Shown here: piece by piece, positions 43,432 through 54,016 of the stretch
Layout: every line of letters starts with the position of its first letter
Numbering within the stretch: position 1 is the stretch's first letter
Assembly (NCBI GenBank): GCA_033558025.1
Contig: JAUCEF010000006.1
Coordinates: 1 to 64,000, forward strand
Length of the DNA: 64,000 nucleotides
From: Phytophthora sp. 'mugwort'
Lineage: Eukaryota > Oomycota > Peronosporomycetes > Peronosporales > Peronosporaceae
Direction of reading: 5' to 3'
Notes under the pieces: model-generated
What the model saw: only the letters and a program-made list of their open reading frames with translations
Database searches by the model: none
Told to the model about the DNA's origin: nothing
Translations under genes and position numbers: made by a program

Positions 43432-44126
43432 TAGTATGGACATAATATGGAGGCCACGAGACGGAGACGACAACAATTACAGGCGACATGAACAGTAACA
43501 TGGACGACAGCAGCAACGCGGACAATGGAAACAGCGTGTGCAATGACAGCAGCGTGGACAATGACAGCGATGACGGTAGAGGCAGCTAGTGGACAACGAT
43601 GGCAGTGAGAACGATGCAAACAGCGTGCAGCGTGGGTGATGAGAGATGCGCAAGACAATGAAGGCAACAGACGAAGATAGTGCGCACGGGAATGCCGAGG
43701 TGATGGGACAAACGGCGTCCAGTAACCATGGGTTGAATCAAGCCTTTACAGGGGTGCTGGACCGCCGAGCTGTTACGCCGCCGCCGCAGCAAGGAGGAGT
43801 GACCCAATCAAGGCGATATCAGGAAGCAAGTTAGCAGGAGACGGCAGCAAGCGGCGCAGTGAGCTGCGCTGTGGCGGAAAGATGTAGTGGCGCCGAAAGG
43901 CCGCGCGCACAGGTGTATGAGAAGTGATAGGAAGCAAGCAGGCAGTTCGAGAATTGCTGTGGGGTAGATCGAATGCTGCACGAAGACAGTAACACTCAAG
44001 ACGGACAACCAAGCCGAAAGCCCTTAGTTAGAGCCGAAGTAGCGTGTCGTGTGGAGGCGCACACATAGGAAGAAGACGGTAGTGATATGAGGAAGGCGAA
44101 AGGGAAGAAGACGGCTAGCTTTCCGA
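43432..44126 (+). repeat. Large inverted repeat, left arm
   Basis: This 695-bp arm is the reverse complement of 44449-45143 with only a few differences, for example near 43980, 44080 and at the outer end. It directly follows the 3' end of a plus-strand gypsy remnant, so it may be that element's LTR. No gene is recognised inside it. Confidence 0.95.
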
Positions 44127-44448
44127 AGAAGCGCACCTGTAGCTTCGAAGCGTGGGGTGTCAGACTTGTATGGAAACTGTATCAGCGGCTCCGTTGGTCG
44201 AGAGGAGTATCTGCTGCCTGCACAACAAGCACTAAGCAAGCCTAGAGAAGGTCGTTTAGCCTCAGAGGTATTAGACCACCCGGCGCGTCACTTGGACGAC
44301 CAGAGTAGATAGTCCGAGTCTTACCGCAGTCGCACGGCTGTAAGGGAGCTGCCGCTTGACGTCACCTATACTGGATAAGAAGTGCGTGTGTAGGACACAG
44401 GCGGGCGTGCCTATCGGTAACAAGGTTACTAACCTGTCTTGTGACCAG
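44127..44448. other. 322-bp spacer of the large inverted repeat
   Basis: Unique sequence without an open frame of note lies between the two arms. No motif was recognised. Confidence 0.9.
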
Positions 44449-45143
44449 TCGGAAAGCTAGCCGTCTTCTTCCCTTTCGCCTTCCTCATATCACTACTGTC
44501 TTCTTCCTATGTGTGCGCCTCCACACGACACGCTACTTCGGCTCTAACTAAGGGCTTTCGGCTTGGTTGTCCGTCTTGAGTGTTACTGTCTTCGCGCAGC
44601 ATTCGATCTACCCCACAGCAATTCTCGAACTGCCTGCTTGCTTCCTATCACTTCTCATACACCTGTGCGCGCGGCCTTTCGGCGCCACTACATCTTTCCG
44701 CCACAGCGCAGCTCACTGCGCCGCTTGCTGCCGTCTCCTGCTAACTTGCTTCCTGATATCGCCTTGATTGGGTCACTCCTCCTTGCTGCGGCGGCGGCGT
44801 AACAGCTCGGCGGTCCAGCACCCCTGTAAAGGCTTGATTCAACCCATGGTTACTGGACGCCGTTTGTCCCATCACCTCGGCATTCCCGTGCGCACTATCT
44901 TCGTCTGTTGCCTTCATTGTCTTGCGCATCTCTCATCACCCACGCTGCACGCTGTTTGCATCGTTCTCACTGCCATCGTTGTCCACTAGCTGCCTCTACC
45001 GTCATCGCTGTCATTGTCCACGCTGCTGTCATTGCACACGCTGTTTCCATTGTCCGCGTTGCTGCTGTCGTCCATGTTACTGTTCATGTCGCCTGTAATT
45101 GTTGTCGTCTCCGTCTCGTGGCCTCCATAGTATGTCCATACTA
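44449..45143 (-). repeat. Large inverted repeat, right arm
   Basis: Inverted copy of 43432-44126. Open frames of 62, 73 and 79 codons occur identically in both arms on opposite strands, which is explained by the duplication and not by coding. The right neighbour is a plus-strand Harbinger relic, not a gypsy coding region. Confidence 0.95.
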
Positions 45144-45399
45144 TTGCTCTTTACTTCTTGTAAACTACAACAATGGATGGGAACGTTATAGGGGGGGGGG
45201 GCGAAGTTAAAAAAGTCATAAAAAGAAAGTCCGAGGAGCGTTATGATTGGACCGTGAGACTCAGTTTATCGCTTTCTTTGAAAGACCTCGTGAAGATCGT
45301 TTCTGGAGGACACACAATAAAGGGCAGCGAGGGAAGTGCACGAAGATCGATGAGAAGTATCAGCTAAAAAGGTGATCGCGACGATGGTATTTCCCTTGC
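45144..45399. other. Spacer with an 11-base G run
   Basis: It contains a G homopolymer at 45191-45201 and no convincing gene. A short plus-strand frame may be the decayed start of the Harbinger transposase downstream. Confidence 0.4.
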
Positions 45400-46098
45400 T
45401 GCTGTCATCTGCTGTGCAAGTGACAAGCGCCGTTGGCCAGCCATGCATACACGACGCTTCTCCGTGCGGAGTGGCGTATGGCTCCGCGTACTCGGGACTC
45501 CGTATACGCCGAAAGATGGTTCGTGAGAAACTTCGCTGCAATCGTACTACGTTCCTTGCATTTGTTGCCTGCATTGAAGCGCGATGGCATCTTGTTCGCT
45601 GGCTCCCCCGTCCCAACGCCCTCTTTGGTATTCAAGAACGAGTATTGTTGCGCTGTTTTACGTGACGCACGCAACTGGAATCTATTCAGCAGGGCAAATT
45701 GTTGGTGCGTGTAAGAGTCAGTCACTCATGTACATCCGCCAAGTCGTTCAAGTCGTAACGTCATTCTCCGAAGAAACTATTTGCTTACCGTCCACCACAT
45801 GCAAAGTGGACTGCTGCCATCGCGGGATTTGAGTAGTTGAATGGATTTCCCAAGGTAGCAGGGGCCTCGACGGCACGCTAATCCGTATCAAGCGTTTGGA
45901 GGATTTTGAGGGCTTCTATTGCAGCAAGGGGCTCCCGGCATTCAATGTACTAGCTGTGGTGAACCAGAAGAAGCAGTCCATCGCCTTCTCCCATCCGAAA
46001 CGGAGCCCAGAACGACCAGTCCGTGCTGAACATGTCGGACTTCGGGCAGACCATAGCGTAAAGACTCCCGCAAGGAGCACATTATCTTGGAGGTGCTG
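45400..46098 (+). pseudogene. PIF/Harbinger transposase relic, N-terminal and central part
   Basis: Plus-strand text in several frames: a helical N-terminal part (near 45500-45600), then LDGTLIRIKRLEDFEGFYCS (first catalytic Asp) and GLPAFNVLAVVNQ. After a frameshift NDQSVLNMSDFGQT and HYLGGAGYKLTHY follow. The second catalytic Asp of the usual D-A-G-Y is Gly (46092-46094). The text stops near 46100, where minus-strand gypsy sequence begins. Confidence 0.7.
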
Positions 46099-47640
46099 GC
46101 TACAAGCTCACTCACTATCGCAGCGTAATGCCGGAGCAACGCAATAACCATATTCTTGTCATTCGGGTAATCTCCCCTATGCCCAACTTTGCTTCGTCTG
46201 CCAATAGTTCTGCGTTTTACTTCTTCAGTTTCAAGGCCCATTCAACGACCCGCGCTCGCTCTAGCTCTTCAATCATAGCTAGTTACTCTATTGTTTCATA
46301 TGTGGGAATCCAGGTCCCTAACCCTTCGCGAGTAGGCAGTTTCTCTCGTTTGCCTTCAATATTCAGTGCTACTACACACAATAATCCATTCCACACGGTA
46401 CTCACCGTTGGTGCCATCACCAGGGGCCGCTTAGAGTGGGGCTTCGGCAAGCAAAATTCTAGCAGTTTCCTCCTCCGCCTCAACAATGAATCTCAGTACT
46501 TCATTGGTGTTATTCGTTCCCCGAAGTCCATTTTTACTTGTCGTTCAATCATCCAGTTCTCTCCCACCAAGAACTCACTGCCTTGAACATCCACTAACAA
46601 AGCATCCACCTCTATCAGTTGCTGATATCTGGTGGTGCCGACAGATTGCCATATTCCAAGTACTCGGCGTCTGTCTCCAACAAACCCCTCGACTTTCTTG
46701 ACTGGAGCATTGCGAGCGATGCACCACCCGTACTTCTTCAGCTCAATGCGTGTCACAGTGAACTGTGCACACATGTCCAGCCGGGCTTCCAGTGTATAAG
46801 CCTTGTCCAGCGCCAATAATGCGGTCGGCAAGCAGCTCGTTTCTCGGTCTCTGTTGAGCGAACCTGTGCGACGCTCGACTCCTTACGATTGTTGTTTTGA
46901 TCAGTTCTACGTCTCCATAGTGCCCTTGCTGTACGTAATAGTAGTCCCGCTTCCTTCTTTTTCCTTTGGTTTCGCTTTCGCTGTCATCTCTATCTGTTTG
47001 CGTCCGGCACGGTAGAGTCGCTTGGCTAAGTGCCGTTCAGTCACCTTGCGCCCGTCGCCATACTCGCCTCAGGTGTGTATTGCGCCCAGCACTGCTTCCT
47101 ATATCGTCCTCGTCGCTAAAATAATTACGGACCTGCGCTACCGTCACTGGATTGTTCAGGAAAGACTCGACGGATGACTCTGTGGCTACTCGTTTGCCGC
47201 GTCCTATGTTGGCCAGGCTGTCAGCGAAGGCGTCCAGGGCTGCTGCCCCGCTTTCTCAGTCGTTCCTGGATCTGCCACGTATCCTCGCGGCGGTCATACT
47301 TCTTCGCATCCACATGGCGATGAACCACCGCGTCCGGTCACCGCTAGGGTGATCTCCTCCGTCGTTCCGATGAATCAGTTACTAGCGGTGTCCTTAAGGT
47401 AATCCGTCATACCGTAGAGCAACGTTTTGTATATCCACGTGCTGCCATCCAGAGTGAGTTGTAGTTGTACTTCCTGCGGCACCGTCGCTAGCCAAGCTTC
47501 GACTGATTCGTCGGCTCGTCTGTGGAAGTCGCATCGATACGTGAACACTTGAACTGGATTCGTACGGGTTGATAGTGGTGCGGTTGCCGCAAGTAGCTGC
47601 ATCATGAATCGCTTCATCATTGCGCGTTACTGCCCTGCGG
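46099..47640 (-). pseudogene. Ty3/gypsy gag-protease relic
   Basis: Minus-strand order: gag-like text TNPVQVFTYRCDFHRRADES and VEAWLATVPQEVQLQL (47560-47450). Protease-linker text follows (DALLVDVQGSEFLVGENWMI and RQVKMDFGERITP, 46600-46500). Pre-reverse-transcriptase text is LAMIEELERARVVEWALKLK (46280-46220) and NMVIALLRHYAAIVSE (46150-46100). It stops at the junction with the Harbinger relic before the reverse transcriptase. Frames are broken several times. Confidence 0.6.
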
Positions 47641-48277
47641 TCATCACGTCCCGTTAATCGATTAATTCCAGCTCGTCTTCTTCGGTATCACGATTATGAC
47701 CGTCACTTTCATTGTTTCCCGGGCTTGGCGAATGTTGTGGTGTTTGTCGTGCAGCATCAGTTTGTCGCCACCCCGTGCGCGGGTAGACGTCCTGACTCTC
47801 GTCACATCCGCCGCCAGGAGACCCTTCTCTCCGCCGCTGCTGATGATACTGTCGCCGTCCGGATTGTCGTCCCCATCAGCTTCAGTCTGATAATGCTGGT
47901 GATTTTCACCTCTTTTCATTGCCCTCGTTATCGACTCCTCCTTCTTCAAGGCGTTGTCGCATCGGCTCCCGTTCTTGTTTCCGCCATCTTCTTGCGTCTA
48001 CCGCTGCTGCTACTGTTCCGCTCGTCGGCATACTACCTCGGCGTGCTGATCGTTCTGACCTCGGTGTCATGGTCACTTGCCACGCTTCCCCTAGGTTCGT
48101 GCCTCTGGCCTACGCCTCGTGCCAGCTTGTTTGCCCTCTTCCTCTTCTTATTCTTTGTGTGTCCTCGAGTTGAACGTTAGGAAAGCCCCGGAATGACCAC
48201 CAAATAATTAGCGCCTTATAGTCAGACTTTGATTAACCCTTTGTACGGTTTTGGGTCTTTCTCTGGCCACAAGATAG
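47641..48277 (-). pseudogene. Probable N-terminal gag part of the gypsy relic
   Basis: Minus-strand frame 47949-47662 gives hydrophilic text (TEADGDDNPDGDSIISSGGE, ADVTRVRTSTRARGGDK) that fits a gypsy gag leader on the same strand as the relic to the left. The plus-strand ORF at 47620-48180 is its shadow. No zinc knuckle was found. Confidence 0.35.
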
Positions 48278-48756
48278 ATGACCGGCGGACATGTCCTACA
48301 CACGCACTACTTGTGCAATATAGATGACGTCAAGTGGCAGCTCCTTTACAGCCGTGCGAGTGCGGTAAGGCTCAGACAATCAGGTCGGTCATCGACGACG
48401 ATACAGACTCACGGTTCTCGGCAACGATGTTGTCGCTTGAACAGGAACGGCAAAGAGCCGAAACCAGCAAAAGCGTTGGGAGCAGCAACGCAAGAAAGAA
48501 CGCGTTCGGCGCGAAGAAGAAACGGTCCGTCGTGAGGAAGAACGAAAAGGGGAAGGTCGACTGCGCGTTAGAGCGAGAAGGATATCGCCTTCTCACCAAG
48601 AACTTATCAGCCTTCTGCTACTTACTGCTAATGTCAAACCTAGCTCAACCTCCGACACATCATCGAATTCGCCGCTTCAGTAGGTACGGCAATGCTAATC
48701 CGTTATCTTTTAATGCATTGACATCTTTTGTATTGAACTTGCCTGGTAGTAAGTGA
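48278..48756 (+). pseudogene. Arg/Glu-rich coiled-coil ORF fragment
   Basis: The best plus-strand reading (about 48440-48620) gives KRWEQQRKKERVRREEETVR-type text, a charged coiled coil, but the start is out of frame with it. It may be a transposon accessory protein. Unrecognised. Confidence 0.3.
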
Positions 48757-48810
48757 TTGGCTTATTGCCCCTGTTGTGGCATGAATGTTGAAAATATCTG
48801 ATTAATACCT

Positions 48811-49677
48811 TCAAGCACCACCAGCGTAAAAATGATCTTTTTTTCTTTCGCCGTTCTCCTCGACCCGGATATGGTCTTTTACGCGGCGGGGGGGGATCTG
48901 AAAAGCTCGCATGCCCCGCTCAGCTGACTGGCGCATTGAAGTTGCTTGCTGAAGTCGACATAGCTCGGACGAAGACGGGTTGCTTGCTAGATGATTTTGA
49001 GTAGATTTGATTAGAAACGAGTAGTCGTCTTTCAAGAAGGAGGAGTTAACCACGCAGCGAGGTCCTGTATTTTTAAGGACTGCTCCAGCTCCGCATATAC
49101 GTCTCCCCATTCGGCAATCAGCGAACCGTGCATGTCCCCTTTGTAGCACTCGCGATGATCACCCCGTTCGGAGTGAAACAATCACGTTACTGACATAACG
49201 TCCATGCGTCCAACCATTGTAAAAGATGCTCTGTACAACAGAATCGCTTGCTTGTTGTAGGCTGAGCTTGAGTCCATCAGCTACAACGAGTACATTAAGA
49301 AACGACGGAGACTTAGCCGAAATCGCCACCCGAAAACTTGTCACCCTAGATCTTATGAGACCCCGCACGGCGGCATACTCGTCGTTCATGAATACTTTCA
49401 ACAGAATTCTGCGGATGAACCGAAGAATAGAGATAGCACACAGTATGGGTGACGCCAAAAAAGCATACATAAAACATACTCGGAACCACGAGTCTGCGTC
49501 CATGCTAAAGCCAAGGCAAGGCTCATTTGTGCCGTCGTCCTGCGCGGGCGACCTCCTGACGCGTGCTAGGTTGAACTCGCCGGATATTACCGTCACTTGA
49601 GCAGGGGGGATACACGTTGTATAGCGCTTCATACCGCCGAAACAAGGGAATTGAGGATTTGAGGTTTTCAGGAGCAA
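48811..49677 (-). pseudogene. PIF/Harbinger transposase relic
   Basis: Minus-strand text FLASPILCAISILRFIRRIL (N-terminal) is followed by SFRVAISAKSPSFLNVLVVA and DGLKLSLQQASDSVVQSIFY (first catalytic Asp), then NGWTHGRYVSNVIV. After a frameshift it continues with HARFADCRMGRRIC and SSFLKDDYSFLIKSTQ. The acidic end motif QSAERGMRAFQ has the usual Trp replaced by Arg. Family is recognised by this order of blocks. It is inactive by frameshift. Confidence 0.7.
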
Positions 49678-49979
49678 CCCATTAACCTATTGGAGCCTTC
49701 CTGAAAACCCTTTTCCACACTTTGGTAGCACTCAATCGATGGTGTGACGTATCGTAAAGGGGATACGAGCGCGCTTAAACGAGATTGCGTCTGCCGTGGC
49801 AGCTCCGGCGAACAGGTGCTCAAACCGACGCGCATCTAAACACGTATATCTTCTCGAACACGTTCCTTCGTCGGATGCGGAGGCTTTTGCGCCCTCATTT
49901 AGCATTTGTTCAGCCTTCCAGCAGCACTTCAGCCCCCCCCCTCATTCTTGCAGCGATGTCCACTGCAAGCACAAGCAAC

Positions 49980-50901
49980 TAGACCCTTAACAGCGACAAC
50001 AACCACCGTGATGGCCAGGCAACCGCGATACTCTCAGACGCCTACTGCTTCGAGCGCACCACGCACCACCAGGACAGCAAAAGGACGCTACGCGCCACGG
50101 GAGGGGGGGGGGATTTACTCAACGGGAATATGACGGTCTTTTGCGGCTTTACGAGAGCATTTACCTCTGGCTAGAGACGAACGGGACGTCGCGCGCCTGC
50201 ATAATGAGCATTTTGCCGGCCATAACCGTACGGTGAACGCATCTCGCCGCATTTTTGCCAAGCTCTACCGCAAGAAGGTGCCCACGGGAGAGCCATGATC
50301 CCGGCAGACGTAGAGGAAGCAAAGGGCGTCAGATCGTGACGGACAGCGCAGACGTGGGGGGAGGTGACGATATTTGTGACCTAGCCAAATCTCTATTGGG
50401 AGAGGATTACGCCTCTTCCTGCTCTAGTGATCATGATGATCTGGATGCTGATGGAGCAGCAGGGGCTATTTGCCCGACATCCGTGGGGCCCAGCGCGGCA
50501 GTGACGGGGAATACTCACACGCCCGTGGCAGCAAGATCGCAGCCCCCGTTAAATACCTCTCAGCAAGATCGCAGCCCCCGTTAAATACTTTTGCCTCTCA
50601 CACACGACCGTTGGTCCTCCGTGGTGCTCGTCAGCGTGGGACTAGCGACGATGATCTCATAGCAATGCTGCGTTTTTCTATGGTGCAAGCTCAGCAGCAA
50701 CGAAAGCAAGACCTGGCTGACCACCACCAAAAAGATGTGCAAGCCCAACTACACCGTGAAGAAGAGCGACGTCGTCGAGACGAAGAGCACGCTGAGGAGC
50801 GCACCCGAACGAACACTATTCTGGTCATGATGGCTCAGAACATGAAGTTCTTAAAAACCATGATGGTTGCAATGATGAAGAACAACGCAACACCAACGTA
50901 A
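49980..50901 (+). pseudogene. Harbinger accessory ORF (Myb-like/coiled-coil), decayed
   Basis: Plus-strand fragments read FTQREYDGLLRLYESIYLWL (Trp/Leu-spaced, Myb/SANT-like, near 50115). TDSADVGGGDDICDLAKSLL follows (near 50350), then RGTSDDDLIAMLRFSMVQAQ and a charged coiled coil (to 50901). It lies divergently to the Harbinger transposase on the left, the two-gene layout known for PIF/Harbinger elements, where the Myb-like protein helps the transposase. Frameshifts near 50160 and 50560 break it. A short direct duplication (AAGATCGCAGCCCCCGTTAA) occurs at about 50533 and 50566. Confidence 0.5.
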
Positions 50902-51003
50902 GCATGTTAGGGTAGCTCATGCAATTCCCTTCTCAGGTTTGTATTTAGACTGTTCTAATGTGGTTAATTCCAACAAACCTTGCCCTGAAGTTGTTAAGTA
51001 GAA

Positions 51004-51397
51004 TTATGGAGGCAAGGATAATCTTGGGCGCCCCACGCTGCTAAAACGTAAGTATATCTGCAAGACGAGGAAAGGACAACGGTACCGAACGCATTCCCCA
51101 TTCAGCGGATTGCCGAGCTGTCGCAGAAATACAACCTCCTCCGGATTATCTGTTTTACCAAGGGCGTCTTGGCCCGATTTCAAGAAAAACGGATAGTCAG
51201 CCACGGAAAACGCTGAGTAGACATCGCAGCGAGCACCATGCAATTCGTAAACTTGCTCCAGTCTTTAGTATACACCGCCCCAGTCGGAAATCTGCGAGTT
51301 GTGCAATGCAGCTTGGTGCTTTTGCCGCACTACGCTTCGAAGCGATTGGCAAGGAGCTTAAGCGTATCGTCGTTTTTTTCGAAACCATCACACTCAC
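51004..51397 (-). pseudogene. Second Harbinger transposase fragment
   Basis: Minus-strand text IAQLADFRLGRC, then HGARCDVYSAFSVADYPFFL, KSGQDALGKTDNPEEVVFLR and QLGNPLNGE follows the middle-to-end blocks of the transposase at 48.8-49.7 kb but differs in sequence, so it is another family member. It is broken by a frameshift near 51230. Confidence 0.55.
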
Positions 51398-51700
51398 CGA
51401 GATCGGTATTTTACATACATATATTGCCGTTTGCAGATATTTTGCCCTCTATAGTAGAGTCTGTATGACAACCTACAACTACTATAAAACGAGTATAAAA
51501 CTGAGCATGCCATCTAAAATAAACCAGTGCAGGATAATGCGAAGGCAAAACTATCCGCGGTGTCATTACTAATTCCAATCAAATTGTTATCCGATTCGGC
51601 GGGTTATAAAATCACCAGATTGAAAGGCATTGGTGATCATAACCTAAAACGACGGCGAGGCACACGCAGAGCGACGATATATTGCAGCGCTCATAGCATT
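51398..51700. other. Non-coding stretch, no gene seen
   Basis: AT-rich with short chance frames. A TATA-like segment (ACTATAAAACGAGTATAAAAC, near 51480) precedes the ORF remnants downstream. Confidence 0.4.
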
Positions 51701-51713
51701 GGATCAAGGTACT

Positions 51714-51948
51714 CGCTAACAGTGTTTGTGGGTGTGCATTTTGCAGGTTTATGGCTGTACTACCTCGGCAATTAGCTGTGGACTGGTTAGATGCGGCAGT
51801 AGTGTACAGAGTGTCAATGCATCGGGTGGGGAACCCCTGCGCAAATTGTTTCGCTCGAGCACGTACTTGTGTAGGTATCTCGCGCTATAGTAGCTTGCTA
51901 ATAGTGTTTGTGGATGTATTTTGCAGGTCTACGGCTGTACTGTCGCGG
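51714..51948 (+). repeat. Imperfect direct repeat, period about 182 bp
   Basis: GCTAACAGTGTTTGTGGGTG followed by TTTTGCAGG, TATGGCTGTACT (51714-51769) recurs as GCTAATAGTGTTTGTGGATG, TTTTGCAGG, TACGGCTGTACT (51897-51948). Each copy ends in an intron-acceptor-like TTTTGCAG, so this may be a duplicated intron end. Confidence 0.6.
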
Positions 51949-52345
51949 TGAAAAAAAAGTGTGGAGCAGCGTTCAAGAGGTGGTGAGCTGCGCAAAATCC
52001 AGTTCACTGTCTCTGAAGGTTTTGACGTGCTTCGAGCGAAGCTTAGCAGAGTCCTGGATAAACCTGCTTTCGTTAAACTTCGAAGGAACGATGAGCGAAT
52101 ATGGTGCGTCTCAACACCAATTTGATGTTCTTGATGCCGCCAAATTTGAACCATTGCTCCGACAGCGGTGGAAGCAGATTTCATGTGGTGATCGCTCACG
52201 CTGGAATGGTGACATCACTGGAAACTTCGAGTTCGAGTTCTTCGTTTACTGTCACGCTATTGCCCCACCAGCGTTGCCAGGCATTCATCGCGCTACTGCT
52301 GCAAGAATTCAAATTGCGGGCGACACCTTGCGCCAATATGAGTAA
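51949..52345 (+). pseudogene. ORF remnants of a repetitive oomycete family, unknown
   Basis: Plus-strand text in two frames (IQFTVSEGFDVLRAKLSRVL, FEFEFFVYCHAIAPPALPGI, IHRATAARIQIAGDTLRQYE) has the look of a conserved protein with frameshifts near 52090 and 52210. I have a vague memory of similar text in multicopy Phytophthora proteins, but no function or domain name can be given. Confidence 0.3.
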
Positions 52346-53829
52346 GCTAATGCAATGAACTTTGAATCTACTACGTGCACCCATCTCTCAACTGCGTTGG
52401 CGCGTCAGCCAGAAATGACGACCTTCATTTGATGGAGGTTCTCTTAATTTTAATGCTAACATCTTGCTTTCCTTTTGTTTTGCTAGGGCGAGCTCCTAGA
52501 TATCGCGGGCAAGAGACCTCTAGGTGATGCTAACGTGAATATGCTGCTGCAGAAGTTATTCGGTCCGGACCGGACGTAGTCAGTATCAACCCGACTTCTA
52601 TCGCTGCAGTGATTGATGGAGCAATTACCGTAAAGACCGATGCCTGGACTGAGCTTTTCTTCGGTTTGTCAGAAGAAACCGTTTTGGTGCCCATCAATGC
52701 GACGGCATCTACCGGTACGGTATCATGACCACGGCCACTGATGCTAAGGTGTTCGTATACGACATTATGCACTCAAGGTACGCGAAAGGTGCAAACGCTG
52801 TTGTTACGATATTTCTGCCGTTGCTTCCGCCGCTGCCTAAGCCAAGCGGTACCACATTCTACCTAACAGTCGCATTTTGGCATTTAAAAACACTTGCACA
52901 ATTATGGTATCTTCGTGCTCGTTGCGTTCGACGTATTTTGCGCCTCAAGTGTGCCAGGCACCAGGAGTCGAACCCTTCTTAAATACTTGCGGTACAGATA
53001 CGTGACAATGTGCTTCTAACTAGCTTGCTTAAATGACCCGAAATTTGTAAAGCAATTAATGATGCTTGTTCACCTCGTCCGCATCGCCGTGTCGGTCGGA
53101 AGAATGTGCTTCGCGGTGCTGCTTCTAGTGCGGGTCACGCAACATCTCCTACGCGATCATGTGGTCTACTCGTAGCTTCCTCGCGTCGAGATGGCGTTCC
53201 GCTAGTACTTTCTGGGAGCTGGCGCAGGGTCTGTAGGCAGAGTGACTTCTTTTTGGTCACGGCCGTGGATGCTTTCGCCAACCGCTACAATCTCGTATTA
53301 CGTGGTGCTAGTTGGCTGAAGTACGAACTAAAAATTGGCGAACTATCGTCCGGCGCGAGCTCTCCTTCTCGGTTCCAACAAAATCGTGTAATACCGTCAA
53401 TGCGTCGTAGCTATAATCTGTCTACTTGGTATCACCTTATGTGCGTATCGGTTGCCAAATCGTTGTATGCTGCTGCCCTTCACTCTCTCGGCTGTGGACA
53501 TTTAGTCGTCCAATCGTGTACTGTTGGCACCCATTTTGTATTTTGTTGACACCCCGTCACGATTTTGTTGGCGCCCTTTACACCTTTTAGTGATACAAAT
53601 TGATATTTGAAAGCGGGGGCGTGCGCTCGGGGTTTGACTGTCGGAGGACATCTCATGTCTTCCGACAATCAAGCACAATCAATCAATACAAAACCGATAA
53701 TATTGGGTTTTGTAGTGATTGGGTGGTCGCCAAACGGATACACATGCATTGTGCTCGTCAGGAATTTTGTCGTATTTTCTCACTACAAATCAAAATATTC
53801 ATGAACGTAAAAATATATACTAGACCGTT
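52346..53829. other. Transposon debris without recognisable genes
   Basis: Only weak frames occur, for example plus 53106-53549, which is not recognised. Visible structure includes three copies of TGTTG-x-C-x-CCC spaced about 22 bp (53521-53576) and a near-perfect hairpin at 53634-53672 (18-bp arms, two mismatches, 3-base loop). These may be ends of a small element. Confidence 0.4.
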
Positions 53830-53960
53830 GTGAAAAACGAAATGTTTTTGCTCCAGGAGAAATTTCTCTTCGCCCACCGGGAATTAACTGGAAGTTTGTA
53901 TTGCATGATGATCTTTTCTCACACACCGTCCGATTTGGGCGCAACTCTGAGCCAATCACC

Positions 53961-53976
53961 GAATCATTCGCGTTTT
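53961..53976 (+). promoter_or_regulatory. Possible oomycete initiator of the DAHP synthase gene
   Basis: GAATCATTCGCGTTTT resembles the oomycete initiator-type element (GCTCATTYYNCAWTTT-like). It lies about 41-56 nt upstream of the ATG at 54017. By eye only. Confidence 0.4.
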
Positions 53977-54016
53977 GAAGCTGTAGGCCCCAAGTCTCTT
54001 TATCGGAGCAATAACA

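Noticed and set aside
43646..44929. Identical 62-79-codon ORFs on opposite strands
   Set aside because: Their identity comes from the large inverted repeat; no coding signature is visible.
46128..46586. 152-codon plus-strand ORF
   Set aside because: It is the antisense shadow of the gypsy protease-linker text on the minus strand.
52940..52985. B-box-like GGGTTCGACTCC on the minus strand
   Set aside because: No A box, acceptor stem or terminator could be found, so a tRNA or SINE call is not supported.
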